From positions 1-64,000 of the forward strand of contig NZ_CADIKH010000010.1 of NCBI RefSeq assembly GCF_902859855.1: 64,000 nucleotides of DNA, written 5' to 3'. This document shows, piece after piece, positions 20,790 through 30,021 of the stretch (position 1 is the stretch's first letter; the number at the start of each line of letters is the position of its first letter). The notes beneath the pieces were generated by a model. That model was not told the origin of the DNA. It was given only the letters and a program-made list of their open reading frames with translations, and searched no databases. The DNA is from Paraburkholderia humisilvae. Its GTDB lineage: Bacteria > Pseudomonadota > Gammaproteobacteria > Burkholderiales > Burkholderiaceae. The position numbers and the translations under genes are program-made.

Positions 20790-20993
20790 ATGCACCGACA
20801 TGCCATCACCCGTGCGACCCGCAGCACGTCGCCATCCCGGCAGTGCGGCCAGGCCAGCGTCGAATATCTGGTCGTCGCCTGCGCGCTCGTCATCGCACTG
20901 CTGGCCGGCGATCAGGTGCCCGCAGTCACCGCGCTGATCGCCGCGCTCAAGTCCTGCTTCAGCGCGTATAGCTTCGCACTGTCTCTTCCCTGA
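20790..20993 (+). CDS. Small Flp/TadE-type pilin-like peptide
   Basis: This 67-residue protein has a basic leader to residue 20, then GQASVEYLVVACALVIALLAG, a prepilin-type site with Glu at +5 of the hydrophobic segment. A short amphipathic C-terminus follows. Size and layout resemble classical Flp pilins (50-70 residues) better than the first pilin gene does, so either could be the main subunit. It starts 1 bp after the previous stop and lies 25 bp before cpaB. Confidence 0.75.
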   Translation: MHRHAITRATRSTSPSRQCGQASVEYLVVACALVIALLAGDQVPAVTALIAALKSCFSAYSFALSLP

Positions 20994-21018
20994 TGGACCT
21001 GTATCTCTTTGTTTCGTC

Positions 21019-22080
21019 ATGTTAAAGAAAATCAGATTTCGTTCGCTGTTCGGCAATGCGTGGATCGTGCTGCTCGTCGCGGTCTCGATCGCCGGCGCGC
21101 TGACGTTCTTTGTCTACCGGTATCTCGTCGACCACGAAGCGAAGCTCAAGGCCGAAATGTCCGGCAGGCAGACACGCCCCGGCGTTGCGGTCGTCGTGCC
21201 GAATCGCGATGTCCCGGCAGGGACGGCGTTGTCGAGCGGCGATTTCGTCTCGCGCGACATAGCCGCCGATCTCGTATACGACGACATGATTCGAGTCACG
21301 GACTTCGATGCGTATCGCGCGTCGAAGCTGGTGCGCCCGGTATTGCATGGCCGCCCTTTGCGGACAGGTGACATCGATGCACTGCGCGGGCGTGACTTCT
21401 CCGACATCCTGCCGGCCGGGCAACGGGCGCTGACGCTCGAAATTGACACCGTTAACTCGACTGCGTCGCTGGTGCGGCCGGGCAATCGCGTCGACATCTA
21501 CTGGGTCGGCACGAGCCTCGACCCAGCTGCGGACGCGTCCAGGCAGCCCGACGAGCACAAAGTCATCAGGCTGCTGATGGCCGATGTCCTGATTCTCGCG
21601 ACAGGCCAGGACGTCCGTCCACGCAATGCGGATGACGCACAGGATCTGGCCGACAACCTGCACACCAATGTGAACTACAACACCGTCACTGTGCAGGTGC
21701 CGTCGACGCAAGCGGCGCGTCTCGCGCTCGCTCAGCGTGTCGGCTCGCTACGCCTGATCTTGCGCAATAGCGACGACCGGCAATCCAGCTTGCCCGCGAG
21801 GCTCGCCGAAGATGACCTGTTCCCGATAGCGGCAGGACCCCGCGATACGCCTGTCGTCGAGATCATTGCAGGCGGCGGATCGTCTGGCTTGACGAGGATC
21901 GCACCGGGTGTTGCCGGCTCCGACCTCACGATGTCCGATACACGCACTGCGCCGCCGGCCGCTCCCGCTGCATCGGATCCGCCGGCGACGGGCGTGCCCA
22001 CAAGCCTGTACGACGAAGCAAACGCGATCGCACGACAACTTCAGCAACGCGGCTCGCGCAATGCGTCGAACCGGAATTAA
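21019..22080 (+). CDS. cpaB: Flp pilus assembly protein CpaB/RcpC
   Basis: This 353-residue protein has an N-terminal membrane anchor (about 14-34), then an SAF domain (VVVPNRDVPAGTALSSGDFVSRDI, about 58-120) and the RcpC/CpaB domain (RALTLEIDTVNSTASLVRPGNRVDIYW, about 135-245). The C-terminal 70 residues are Ala/Pro-rich. CpaB works with the secretin at the outer membrane in Tad systems. The secretin gene follows after 21 bp. Confidence 0.93.
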   Translation: MLKKIRFRSLFGNAWIVLLVAVSIAGALTFFVYRYLVDHEAKLKAEMSGRQTRPGVAVVVPNRDVPAGTALSSGDFVSRDIAADLVYDDMIRVTDFDAYRASKLVRPVLHGRPLRTGDIDALRGRDFSDILPAGQRALTLEIDTVNSTASLVRPGNRVDIYWVGTSLDPAADASRQPDEHKVIRLLMADVLILATGQDVRPRNADDAQDLADNLHTNVNYNTVTVQVPSTQAARLALAQRVGSLRLILRNSDDRQSSLPARLAEDDLFPIAAGPRDTPVVEIIAGGGSSGLTRIAPGVAGSDLTMSDTRTAPPAAPAASDPPATGVPTSLYDEANAIARQLQQRGSRNASNRN

Positions 22081-22101
22081 AGCACCCCGCACGAGTTTCC
22101 G

Positions 22102-23709
22102 ATGAAAGTGAGTCACTGCATCATCCGCCGCGCGGCGTGGTACCGCGCGTTCGTTCGCCTTGTTTTGAGCGCCGTCAGCACGCTCTCGCCGTGTGACGCC
22201 GCGCAAGCCGCGCTTGCACAGACGCCCGTCGCCGCTCACGGGATCGACGCTGTATCCGCCACTGACGGAATTCTCGAAATGTACCGAGGCGAAGTCAGAA
22301 TGGTCGACGTGCCCGGCACGATCAAACGCATCGCAATCGGAAACGGCAAACTGATCACCGCGAACGTCGTCGACGGCAGACTGATGCTGCTTGCGGAAAG
22401 CGCCGGCGTCACGTCGCTCATTGTCTGGAATAACGCCGGCGTTGCGCTACAGACCACCGTACGGATCGCAAAAGGCGACGTCGCTGCAACGGCCACGCAA
22501 TTGCGCGACGTGCTGGCCTCGGTCACTGGACTTCGCGTGCAAACGATAGGACCGAACATCGTGCTCTCCGGCGCCGTGCATCGAGACATGGCGCCGGTCG
22601 TCAAAGCCGCGATTGCCGATCTGGGCAACGTCATCGACACGACGACTGTCGACGAGGGCGATGCATTGAAGAAAACCGTCCATTTCAAGGTGCAGATCAT
22701 GGAGATCACGCGCACCGGTCAACGGGATCTCGGTATCGCATGGGACAGCCAGTTCAACGGCCCGCAACTCACCGGCCAGGGCTTTACGGGCAGCGGCATG
22801 CCAGGCACGAACTTCTTCTTTGCCGGACTCGCGTCGTCGCTCACGTCGAAGATCAACTTCGCGATCAACAACGGCGATGCGTATATTCTCGCGGCTCCCG
22901 AATTAAACGCAAAAAGCGGCGGGACCGCGACCTTTCTGGCCGGCGGCGAAGTGCCGATCCCGAAGGCGGGCGCGCTCGGCACCACCGACGTCGACTACAA
23001 GCCATACGGGATCAAGCTGAACATCAAGCCGGTGGTCGATGCGAACAACGTTATCTCGGCCAATGTGCAGACCGAAATCAGCCAGATCGACCCGTCGGTT
23101 TCATACGGCGGCTTTCCGGGATTTCTTACACGCAGCGCGACGTCGGACATCTCGATTCGCGCGGGCGAAACAATCGCGATTTCCGGACTCGTCAGCGCAG
23201 ATGCGCTCGACGCGTCGAATGGCATGCCATTTCTCGCCGGGCTGCCGATCATCGGTCAACTGTTTCGTTCGGACAAGTTCCGCTCGAAAAAGAGCGACCT
23301 TGTCATTTTCGTCACACCGCTGATTTCGGACCCGACGCTCGCACCGAATACGGATTTGCTCGCACGGTCGGACAAAGGCGCGAACCTCTATCGCGAGCGA
23401 TTCGGCGATCCGAGTCCGCTTGGCGATAGCGCGGCTCCCGCAGCCACGCCGGCCGCCGCGCGGGAGCGCGCCGTGCCGCCCGCCGTGTCGGACACTTCGC
23501 ACGACGCCGGCACACCGACACCGACCGTGCCGTTCGAAGGCGCCCCCCGCGCTGCCGACATCACGCATGCGGCGCGCGCTTACGCTGCGCCAATCGGGCT
23601 CGCTGAAGCCATCCAGATACGCAACGCCCAACTGCCGACGATCAGCGAACCGACGGTCGCTACCGCGCCGACCCTGCAACCGGCTGTGCGTCCCGGCGAA
23701 AGCAACTGA
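22102..23709 (+). CDS. cpaC: Tad/Flp pilus secretin CpaC/RcpA
   Basis: This 535-residue protein has a signal peptide (about 1-36), an N-terminal pilus-secretin domain (YRGEVRMVDVPGTIKRIAIG, about 55-125), a BON-like segment (RDVLASVTGLRV, about 133-150) and the secretin domain (about 195-415). The secretin signature is visible as VPIPKAGALGTTDVDYKPYGIKL and, near the end, FRSKKSDLVIFVTPLIS. The tail beyond 430 is Ala/Pro-rich. It forms the outer-membrane ring through which the pilus passes. cpaF follows after 21 bp. Confidence 0.95.
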   Translation: MKVSHCIIRRAAWYRAFVRLVLSAVSTLSPCDAAQAALAQTPVAAHGIDAVSATDGILEMYRGEVRMVDVPGTIKRIAIGNGKLITANVVDGRLMLLAESAGVTSLIVWNNAGVALQTTVRIAKGDVAATATQLRDVLASVTGLRVQTIGPNIVLSGAVHRDMAPVVKAAIADLGNVIDTTTVDEGDALKKTVHFKVQIMEITRTGQRDLGIAWDSQFNGPQLTGQGFTGSGMPGTNFFFAGLASSLTSKINFAINNGDAYILAAPELNAKSGGTATFLAGGEVPIPKAGALGTTDVDYKPYGIKLNIKPVVDANNVISANVQTEISQIDPSVSYGGFPGFLTRSATSDISIRAGETIAISGLVSADALDASNGMPFLAGLPIIGQLFRSDKFRSKKSDLVIFVTPLISDPTLAPNTDLLARSDKGANLYRERFGDPSPLGDSAAPAATPAAARERAVPPAVSDTSHDAGTPTPTVPFEGAPRAADITHAARAYAAPIGLAEAIQIRNAQLPTISEPTVATAPTLQPAVRPGESN

Positions 23710-23730
23710 TCACTCGATGGAGCCCGACCC

Positions 23731-25659
23731 ATGTTGAAGCTGCAGATCCATACGCGAAACGCGCCGGTACGGACGATCGAAATCGAGCGAAGCTGCACGA
23801 TCGGCAAAAGCCCCGACGCTGACATCGTGATCAAGGGCATGTTCATCGGCAAGACACACGCTCGCCTTGTGAACGAACATCACGCGTGGTATGTCGAGGA
23901 TCACGGCGGAATTGTCGCGACATTGGTCAATGGAACACCTGTGAGCCGCTATGGGCCGCTTGGCGGTGCCGATCTGATCGAAATCGGCACGACCTTACTG
24001 AAGGTCGTCCCGGTTACGCACTCGTCACCTATCGCGGCGGGTGCCGCGTTGAGCATGGCCATACCGCTTGTCCCGGCCGCCTCCGCGCTCAGCAGCGGCA
24101 AGCCGGAGCCGTCTCCTCAGCACGGGTCGCTCACGAATGCGCGTGCCGCCGCCGCAGCGGGATCTCAGCGTCACGATACGCATGCGGTGTGCAATCAGGC
24201 CGATGCGTCGGCGTCGCTGGAGCGCGACCATCTGCATCTGTCACAGAGCACCGCAGCACCCGGCGTCGCCGCAAGCCGGGCCGGCCAGCGCCCGCCGGCC
24301 ACGCTCACCAACGTGACGCATCCCTTCGAGGAACGGGCTGCGCAACGCGCAGCTGAGGTCGCAATGGAGGGCGCGCCGATCAACAGCCCGATCGGCGTCG
24401 GATTGCGCAAGCTCGCGCATATGAAGGTCATCGCAGCACTGGATCTGCGTCGCCTGAACGTATCGCGGATGGCCGACGACGAACTGCGCGCGACCGTCAG
24501 CGATGCGCTGGATGAGCTTCTCGCGCACGATGTTGCATTCAGGCACACCGACGTCGACATCCCAACGCTGAAGAAGAGCGTCTTCGACGAGATTATCGGG
24601 CTGGGTCCGCTCGAGGCACTGCTCGCCAATCCCGACATCTCGGAGATCATGGTCAATTGTCACGACGAGATTTTCGTTGAACAGAATGGGTGCCTCTCCC
24701 GGTCGCCCGTGATCTTCACCGACGACCGCGCCGTGCTCGGCGCGATCGAACGGATCGTTGCACCGATCGGCCGGCGCATCGACGAAAGCTCGCCGATGGT
24801 GGACGCGCGGCTCAAGGACGGCTCACGCGTGAACGCGGTGATCCCGCCACTCGCGCTGAAAGGGCCCAGTATCACGATTCGCAAGTTCTCGCGCCACAAA
24901 CTCGCGGGCGCGGATCTGATCGGCTTCGGCTCGATGTCGCCGGACATGCTCGAGTTTTTGCAGACCGCCGTGCGGCAGCGTGCCAACATCGTGATTTCGG
25001 GCGGTACCGGGTCGGGCAAGACCACGCTGCTCAACGTACTGTCCAGCTACATTCCCGACGAAGAGCGGATCGTCACTGTCGAGGACGCAGCGGAACTTCA
25101 GCTGTTGCAACCCAATCTGGTTTCTCTCGAAGCGCGCCCTGCGAACATGGAGGGCAAAGGCACGATTTCGATTCGCGACCTCGTCAGAAACTGCTTGCGG
25201 ATGCGCCCGGACCGGATTGTCGTCGGCGAATGCCGTGGCGGCGAAGCGCTCGACATGCTACAGGCGATGAACACCGGACACGACGGCTCGCTTACGACCG
25301 CGCACGCAAACTCACCGCGCGACTGCATTGCGCGGCTCGAAGTCATGACGCTGATGGCCGGCCTCGACCTTCCCGTCCAGGCGATTCGTGAACAGGTCTG
25401 CTCGGCGGTCGACATCATCGTCCAGCAATCGCGCTTTTCGTGCGGCTCCCGGCGCGTCACTCACATCACAGAAGTCAGCGGGATGGAGTCGGGCGTGATC
25501 CAGTTGCAGGACGTATTCGTGTTCCGCGAGGTGGGCTTTGGCGAAAACGGCAAGATTCAGGGTGACTTCGTGCCGACCGCCTATATACCCGATTTCTACC
25601 AGGACCTGCTGCGCCGGCACATTCCGGTGAACACCGAAATCTTCACACGCGGCGAATGA
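23731..25659 (+). CDS. cpaF: CpaF/TadA secretion ATPase with N-terminal FHA domain
   Basis: This 642-residue protein powers Tad pilus assembly. The core (about 225-640) shows Walker A (GGTGSGKTTLLN, about 423-434), the Asp box (VTVEDAAELQLLQ), Walker B-like DRIVVGECRGGEALDM and the His box (TGHDGSLTTAHANSPRD). The N-terminal 95 residues are an FHA-like phosphothreonine-binding fold (CTIGKSPDADIVIKG, KTHARL, LVNGTPV). A linker of about 120 residues joins the two. CpaF proteins usually lack FHA. No tadZ/cpaE precedes it, where one is often found. GGAG 8 nt upstream supports the ATG. Confidence 0.94.
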   Translation: MLKLQIHTRNAPVRTIEIERSCTIGKSPDADIVIKGMFIGKTHARLVNEHHAWYVEDHGGIVATLVNGTPVSRYGPLGGADLIEIGTTLLKVVPVTHSSPIAAGAALSMAIPLVPAASALSSGKPEPSPQHGSLTNARAAAAAGSQRHDTHAVCNQADASASLERDHLHLSQSTAAPGVAASRAGQRPPATLTNVTHPFEERAAQRAAEVAMEGAPINSPIGVGLRKLAHMKVIAALDLRRLNVSRMADDELRATVSDALDELLAHDVAFRHTDVDIPTLKKSVFDEIIGLGPLEALLANPDISEIMVNCHDEIFVEQNGCLSRSPVIFTDDRAVLGAIERIVAPIGRRIDESSPMVDARLKDGSRVNAVIPPLALKGPSITIRKFSRHKLAGADLIGFGSMSPDMLEFLQTAVRQRANIVISGGTGSGKTTLLNVLSSYIPDEERIVTVEDAAELQLLQPNLVSLEARPANMEGKGTISIRDLVRNCLRMRPDRIVVGECRGGEALDMLQAMNTGHDGSLTTAHANSPRDCIARLEVMTLMAGLDLPVQAIREQVCSAVDIIVQQSRFSCGSRRVTHITEVSGMESGVIQLQDVFVFREVGFGENGKIQGDFVPTAYIPDFYQDLLRRHIPVNTEIFTRGE

Positions 25660-25669
25660 GGGAGTCGAC

Positions 25670-26518
25670 ATGAACCTGTTAGTCATCCTCACGCTGACAT
25701 TCGCCGGCAGCGTCGTCGCGATAGGGATGCTCGCGCGCACCGGCAGTACGGCGCTCACGCAGCGGACCCAGCGTATCGCCCACGATGTCGAACAGTCGCT
25801 TGCGGACGCTTTCGTATTCGTCAACCGCCAGCGCGTCATCGCATGGACGTTGCTCACCATGCTGCTGTTGCCGTGCTTCACGTTCGTACTGAGCGGCAGC
25901 GCGATCGTTGCGCTTGCAACGATACCGGTCGCGCTGGCCGTGCCGCGACGCTATCTGGCATGGATGCGCGGCAAACGCGTCGTCACGCTGGAGCGCCAGT
26001 TGCCCGATGCGCTCCTGATGATGGCCGGCGCGCTGCGCGCGGGCGCAAGCTTTCCAATCGCACTCGAGAGCACCGTCGAGGAGACCCGTGCGCCGATATC
26101 GCAGGAGCTTGAACTGCTGATGCGTGAAATTCGTCTGGGCATCGATCTCGACTTCGCGATGCGCAATGTCGAAGCGCGCATTCCCGTGCCCGATTTGTTG
26201 ATGGTGACCGCCGCGGTCACCATCACCCGCGAAGTGGGCGGCAACCTTGCCGAAGCATTCGAATCGGTCGCGAGGACGTTACAACAGAAGCTGCAAATGG
26301 AAGGCAAGATCAAGGCGCTTACATCGCAAGGCCGCATGCAGGGCGTCGTAATGACCTGTCTGCCACTCTTTCTCATGATCGTGCTGCGTTTCATGGAACC
26401 CGTTGCGATGGCGCCGCTTTTCACCGAGCCGGTCGGGTGGTGCACGCTCGCCGTGATCGCCGTGATGGAGTTCCTTGGATATCAGGCAATTTCCCACATT
26501 ACCGACATCGATGTGTGA
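25670..26518 (+). CDS. tadB: Tad inner-membrane platform protein TadB
   Basis: This 282-residue type II/IV secretion F-domain protein has membrane segments near 1-20, 60-90, 225-245 and 250-270. The conserved cytoplasmic stretch LERQLPDALLMMAGALRAG, then AGASF and REVGGNLAEAFESVA, is characteristic of TadB. It forms the inner-membrane platform with TadC and contacts the CpaF ATPase. GGGAG sits just before the start, which is 10 bp after cpaF; tadC starts 3 bp after its stop. Confidence 0.93.
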   Translation: MNLLVILTLTFAGSVVAIGMLARTGSTALTQRTQRIAHDVEQSLADAFVFVNRQRVIAWTLLTMLLLPCFTFVLSGSAIVALATIPVALAVPRRYLAWMRGKRVVTLERQLPDALLMMAGALRAGASFPIALESTVEETRAPISQELELLMREIRLGIDLDFAMRNVEARIPVPDLLMVTAAVTITREVGGNLAEAFESVARTLQQKLQMEGKIKALTSQGRMQGVVMTCLPLFLMIVLRFMEPVAMAPLFTEPVGWCTLAVIAVMEFLGYQAISHITDIDV

Positions 26519-26521
26519 CAC

Positions 26522-27400
26522 ATGCTACTCATTTCGATCATCGCGGGCGCCGGTACGACGCTCGCCACATTTCTCCTGTTGCGCTCGCTTGGCCGCCTCG
26601 GAAACGCGGTGCCGAACGAGGATCGGACATGGCTCGATCCGCTGCCGCTGTTGCTCAGACTGATCTGGCCGCTCGTTAACTTCATTGCGCACCATGCTGC
26701 GCCGCAGTTCAGTGCGACGCTCGTCGAACGCACCGAAACCCGGTTGCGCGTGACCTCGCTGACATTTCTGATGAACGCGCAGCAGTTCATCGCGACGTCG
26801 CTGATCTGCGCCTGTGCCGCCACGTTTGTCGGCTCTCTGGTGACAGCGGCGACCGGACTTTTCTACTGGTGGATGCCGGCCGGTTTCGCTTTGCTCGGAT
26901 ACGGCTATCCACGCCTATGGACGCGCCGTGTGAGGCAGCGCCACGTGGCGAAGATCCAGCGGCATCTGCCGATCTACCTCGATTTCCTGACCCTCGCGGT
27001 TGAAGCGGGACTAAACATCAACGGCGCGCTGCAGAAGGCCGTCGAGAAAGGACCCGACGGCGCGCTGCGCCGCGAACTCGAACATGTGCTACGCGATCTG
27101 AAGTCCGGCTTGAGCCGCACCGAGGCACTGCGCCGCTTCGACGAGCGGCAGAGCATCAAGGAAATTTCCAACCTGGTCGGCGCGATTCTTCAGGCGGAGC
27201 GTATGGGTTCGGGACTCGCGCGGACCTTGCGTTTCCAGTCGGAACAGCGCCGCGCCGAACGCTTTCAGCGCGCCGAAAAACACGCGATGGAAGCGCCCGT
27301 CAAGCTGGTGTTTCCGCTGCTGGTCTTTATTTTTCCGGTCACGTTCATCGTGCTGGGCTTTCCGATTGTGATGAAGTTCGTTCAGGAAGGGCTGCTTTGA
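26522..27400 (+). CDS. tadC: Tad inner-membrane platform protein TadC
   Basis: This 292-residue F-domain protein has membrane segments near 1-20, 85-125 and 255-285. The cytoplasmic stretch IQRHLPIYLDFLTLAVEAGLNINGALQK (written here in part) and AILQAERMGSGLARTLRFQS identify the TadC/GspF-type fold. It partners TadB in the inner-membrane platform. The stop overlaps the start region of the DUF192 gene. Confidence 0.92.
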   Translation: MLLISIIAGAGTTLATFLLLRSLGRLGNAVPNEDRTWLDPLPLLLRLIWPLVNFIAHHAAPQFSATLVERTETRLRVTSLTFLMNAQQFIATSLICACAATFVGSLVTAATGLFYWWMPAGFALLGYGYPRLWTRRVRQRHVAKIQRHLPIYLDFLTLAVEAGLNINGALQKAVEKGPDGALRRELEHVLRDLKSGLSRTEALRRFDERQSIKEISNLVGAILQAERMGSGLARTLRFQSEQRRAERFQRAEKHAMEAPVKLVFPLLVFIFPVTFIVLGFPIVMKFVQEGLL

Positions 27401-27747
27401 AATCCGCAAGCCTGATGATCGACGGCCGTGCTTGCGGCATTCGCGTGAAGATCGCCGCGTCGGCACCCGAACGCATGCGCGGACTGCTCGGACGCGGACA
27501 ACTGGCCGACGACGAGGCGCTGCTGCTCGTGCCGTGCCGTTCGGTGCACACGTTCGGCATGCGCTTTCCGATTGATGTGATGTTCGTCGACCGGTTGTGG
27601 CGCGTGGTAGCCATTCATCGCCGGGTGCCGCCTGCGCGGATGCTGTTCAGCCTGCGTGCGGCACGCACGCTCGAGATGTCCGCCGGCATGACAGACGTAC
27701 TATCGATCACAATCGGCGATCAGCTTGGCCTGGAGACTCATGCATGA
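27397..27747 (+). CDS. DUF192-family protein in the Tad operon
   Basis: This 116-residue protein belongs to the DUF192 family, shown by RMRGLLGRGQL, SVHTFGMRFPIDVMFVD and VLEMSAGM-like (TLEMSAG) motifs. The family is small, often periplasmic and of unknown biochemical role; no signal peptide is visible here. The start is either TTG 27397, which overlaps the tadC stop (TTGA), or ATG 27415, six codons later. DUF192 genes occur in some Tad loci. The stop forms an ATGA overlap with the following tadE. Confidence 0.85.
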   Translation: MKSASLMIDGRACGIRVKIAASAPERMRGLLGRGQLADDEALLLVPCRSVHTFGMRFPIDVMFVDRLWRVVAIHRRVPPARMLFSLRAARTLEMSAGMTDVLSITIGDQLGLETHA

Positions 27748-28565
27748 CTTGGCGTGATTCGGTGCGGTCGGCGGGTTCGTTGCGTACACAACGCGGGCAG
27801 GCAATCAGCGAATTTATTGTAATTGCGCCTGTGATGCTCTTTCTCTCCTTTGCGGCGGTGCAGTTCGTTCTGCTGTATCAAGCAAAGGCCACGCTGGATG
27901 TGGCCACACTCGAGGCGGCTCGCGCCGGTGCTGTGTCGCACGGTTCGATGAAAGCGATGAAAGAGGGGCTCGCGCGCGGGCTAGCGCCGCTTTATGCACG
28001 CCACGCAGATGGCGATGGCGTACAAGCCGCGCTGAAGCTGGCGCAATTCGACACGATCCAATCCGGTTTGATCACGATTGTCAGTCCAACTCGCGAAATG
28101 ACCGAAGATTTTGCGCGCCCTCGCTTCTACCCAGCCGAAGGCATACGCTACAACGAAATTCCGAACGACACGCTGATGTACAGGAATCCCGCTGCTGGGC
28201 CACGTTCCCGAGTCGGCATTCAGGATGCCAATCTGCTCAAGATTCGCGTGCACTACTGTTACGACATGTATGTTCCGCTCGTCAACAAGGTGCTGTATTA
28301 CGCGGTGAACGTGATCGGCAACGTCGCGCCCAATGGGCTTTTCTCACATGAGCCTGCCGATGCGGAGAGTGATCCTTACGGCGCCCCACGCCGTCCCGAT
28401 ACCATTTGCAGAACGAAGCTTGCCGACGGCGTGGAGACTAGCCGTTGGTCGCTCGCGCTCGAATCGGAAGCGCTCGTGCGCATGCAATCGTCCTATCGCG
28501 CCGATGCCGCACACGATATGAGCGAATTGCCGGGGACACTAGACCCGCGCGCTGCACACCGATGA
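27744..28565 (+). CDS. tadE: TadE-family pseudopilin
   Basis: This 273-residue protein has a leader ending RGQAISEFIVIAPVMLFLSF (about 17-36), a typical TadE domain with conserved Glu, followed by LYQAKATLDVATLEAARAGAV. The rest is extracytoplasmic and has Cys residues that could pair (HYCYDM, TICRTKL). I chose ATG 27744, which overlaps the DUF192 stop; the longer frame from 27597 is shadow sequence. TadE proteins are minor pilins needed for Flp pilus formation. Confidence 0.87.
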   Translation: MTWRDSVRSAGSLRTQRGQAISEFIVIAPVMLFLSFAAVQFVLLYQAKATLDVATLEAARAGAVSHGSMKAMKEGLARGLAPLYARHADGDGVQAALKLAQFDTIQSGLITIVSPTREMTEDFARPRFYPAEGIRYNEIPNDTLMYRNPAAGPRSRVGIQDANLLKIRVHYCYDMYVPLVNKVLYYAVNVIGNVAPNGLFSHEPADAESDPYGAPRRPDTICRTKLADGVETSRWSLALESEALVRMQSSYRADAAHDMSELPGTLDPRAAHR

Positions 28566-29248
28566 CACAGCAACCGTGCCGTGCGTGGCAAGCGCCCGTC
28601 CATGCGCGCATGCTGATCGCAGCGGCTGCGGCGCTATGCATCGCGGCCCCGCACCCGGCCGCCGCACAGGCTGCGTCCGTCAATCCCCCGCGCGTCATGA
28701 TGATCATCGGCGGCTTTGCGGAAGATCGCGCTGGCGACGCCGTCGCTCGCAACCACAAGGAACGCTTGTCGCTCGTGCTTCAACTGGACACGCCACCGCT
28801 CGCGGCGAGCGTCAAAGCGCGGGTCGTGACACTCTTCCCGTTGATTGAAGAAGCAGCGCGTACGGTCGACATCGACAGCGCACTGCTGATGGCGGTGATC
28901 GACGTGGAATCAGGAGGCGATCCGCAGGCGATTTCGAAACAGGGCGCGGCCGGACTCATGCAACTGATGCCGGCCACCGGCCGATTATATGGCGCCATCG
29001 ATCCATTCGACCCGCGACAAAATGTCGTGGCGGGCGCGCGCCTTCTGCGCAGATTGCTCACGCGCTTCGGTAGCCTCGAACTCGCACTCGCGGCCTACAA
29101 CGCTGGCGAGGACGCGGTGCGCCGCTCCGGCGGCGCCATTCCGCGCTATCGCGAGACGCAGCGCTACGTCCCGCAAGTGGTCGAACGATATGAACACTAT
29201 CTGCAAGCCGTGCAGTCCATGCGCGAACAACCGTACCCGGCCCGCTGA
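28562..29248 (+). CDS. Periplasmic lytic transglycosylase (SLT domain)
   Basis: This 228-residue exported enzyme cleaves peptidoglycan. The signal peptide spans about 14-37 (AAAAALCIAAPHPAAAQA). The SLT domain (about 95-215) shows MAVIDVESGGDPQAIS with catalytic Glu near 116, GLMQLMPATG, and ALAAYNAGEDAV. It overlaps tadE by 4 bp (ATGA) and ends the pilus operon, so it probably opens the cell wall for the apparatus. The next gene is convergent, 26 bp away. Confidence 0.93.
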   Translation: MTQQPCRAWQAPVHARMLIAAAAALCIAAPHPAAAQAASVNPPRVMMIIGGFAEDRAGDAVARNHKERLSLVLQLDTPPLAASVKARVVTLFPLIEEAARTVDIDSALLMAVIDVESGGDPQAISKQGAAGLMQLMPATGRLYGAIDPFDPRQNVVAGARLLRRLLTRFGSLELALAAYNAGEDAVRRSGGAIPRYRETQRYVPQVVERYEHYLQAVQSMREQPYPAR

Positions 29249-29274
29249 CGAGGACGACGGCCGCAACCGCCGCG

Positions 29275-30021
29275 CTAGCCATGCACGGCGCCACTCCCGG
29301 TGCATCCGAGCATCTTTTCGAGCACGGCGTTCAGGCTCTGTACGACACTGGCGAAAACGGGCAGTATCGCGCGCGCCTTGGCCGCGTCACCATGACGGGC
29401 AGCCTGTTCCATACGCGCCGCGAGCCTGACGATATTGCTGCAGCGGAACAACCTGAGCGATCCACTGAGCCGGTGCGTAACGTTTCCGAGCTCAGTCCAC
29501 TGTGCGCGGCGCGCGGCGTCGTACAACGCACCCAACGCCTCGCGATTGGTGTCGACCAGTATTCGCATGAATTCGGTCGCAATAGCGTCATCGCCGCAAG
29601 CCAGCGTGTCGACCTGGGCTTTCAGTGGACGGCGGTCGCTCACGATCAGCACGACACCGTGCCGTCCATGCTTTCGCGCACTGCCACCAGTAAGTGGCAA
29701 TGGCAAGCCGTCGGCAAACGAACTGTGCCACTCGGCCGCAAGGTCGTCGTGCTCACGCCCGTTCACCAGCGCAAATCGCACATCGTGCGTATCGGACGAA
29801 ATGCCCGAGTGCGCGAGTATGGATGCGATCTCTTGCGGTTCAAATGAAAGCAGCGCCATCTGAATCGGCCGGTATCCACGCTCGCCGCATTCGTCGGATC
29901 GAGCCTGTTCGTGGCCGCCACCGTCAATGTGCCGGCGATCGGAGCCCAATCCACTCATGGATACCGTCCGGCGCTCCGCGACTTGCGTCGGCTCGCGGCG
30001 CTCGCCATACCGGCGCATCAT
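29275..30021 (-). CDS. HPt-domain protein
   Basis: This protein is up to 248 residues long. The C-terminal half (about 142-235) is an HPt domain with phospho-acceptor His near 183 in VTHRLSGSLRLF. The N-terminal part is hydrophilic and not recognised; a short segment (HGVVLIVSDRRPLKAQ) weakly recalls a receiver edge. Start choice is uncertain: ATGs at 30021 and 30018 overlap the regulator's stop, while later in-frame ATGs (e.g. MSGLG or MALLSFEPQE) are possible. It is coupled to the regulator at 30018-30659. Confidence 0.75.
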   Translation of the reverse strand: MMRRYGERREPTQVAERRTVSMSGLGSDRRHIDGGGHEQARSDECGERGYRPIQMALLSFEPQEIASILAHSGISSDTHDVRFALVNGREHDDLAAEWHSSFADGLPLPLTGGSARKHGRHGVVLIVSDRRPLKAQVDTLACGDDAIATEFMRILVDTNREALGALYDAARRAQWTELGNVTHRLSGSLRLFRCSNIVRLAARMEQAARHGDAAKARAILPVFASVVQSLNAVLEKMLGCTGSGAVHG

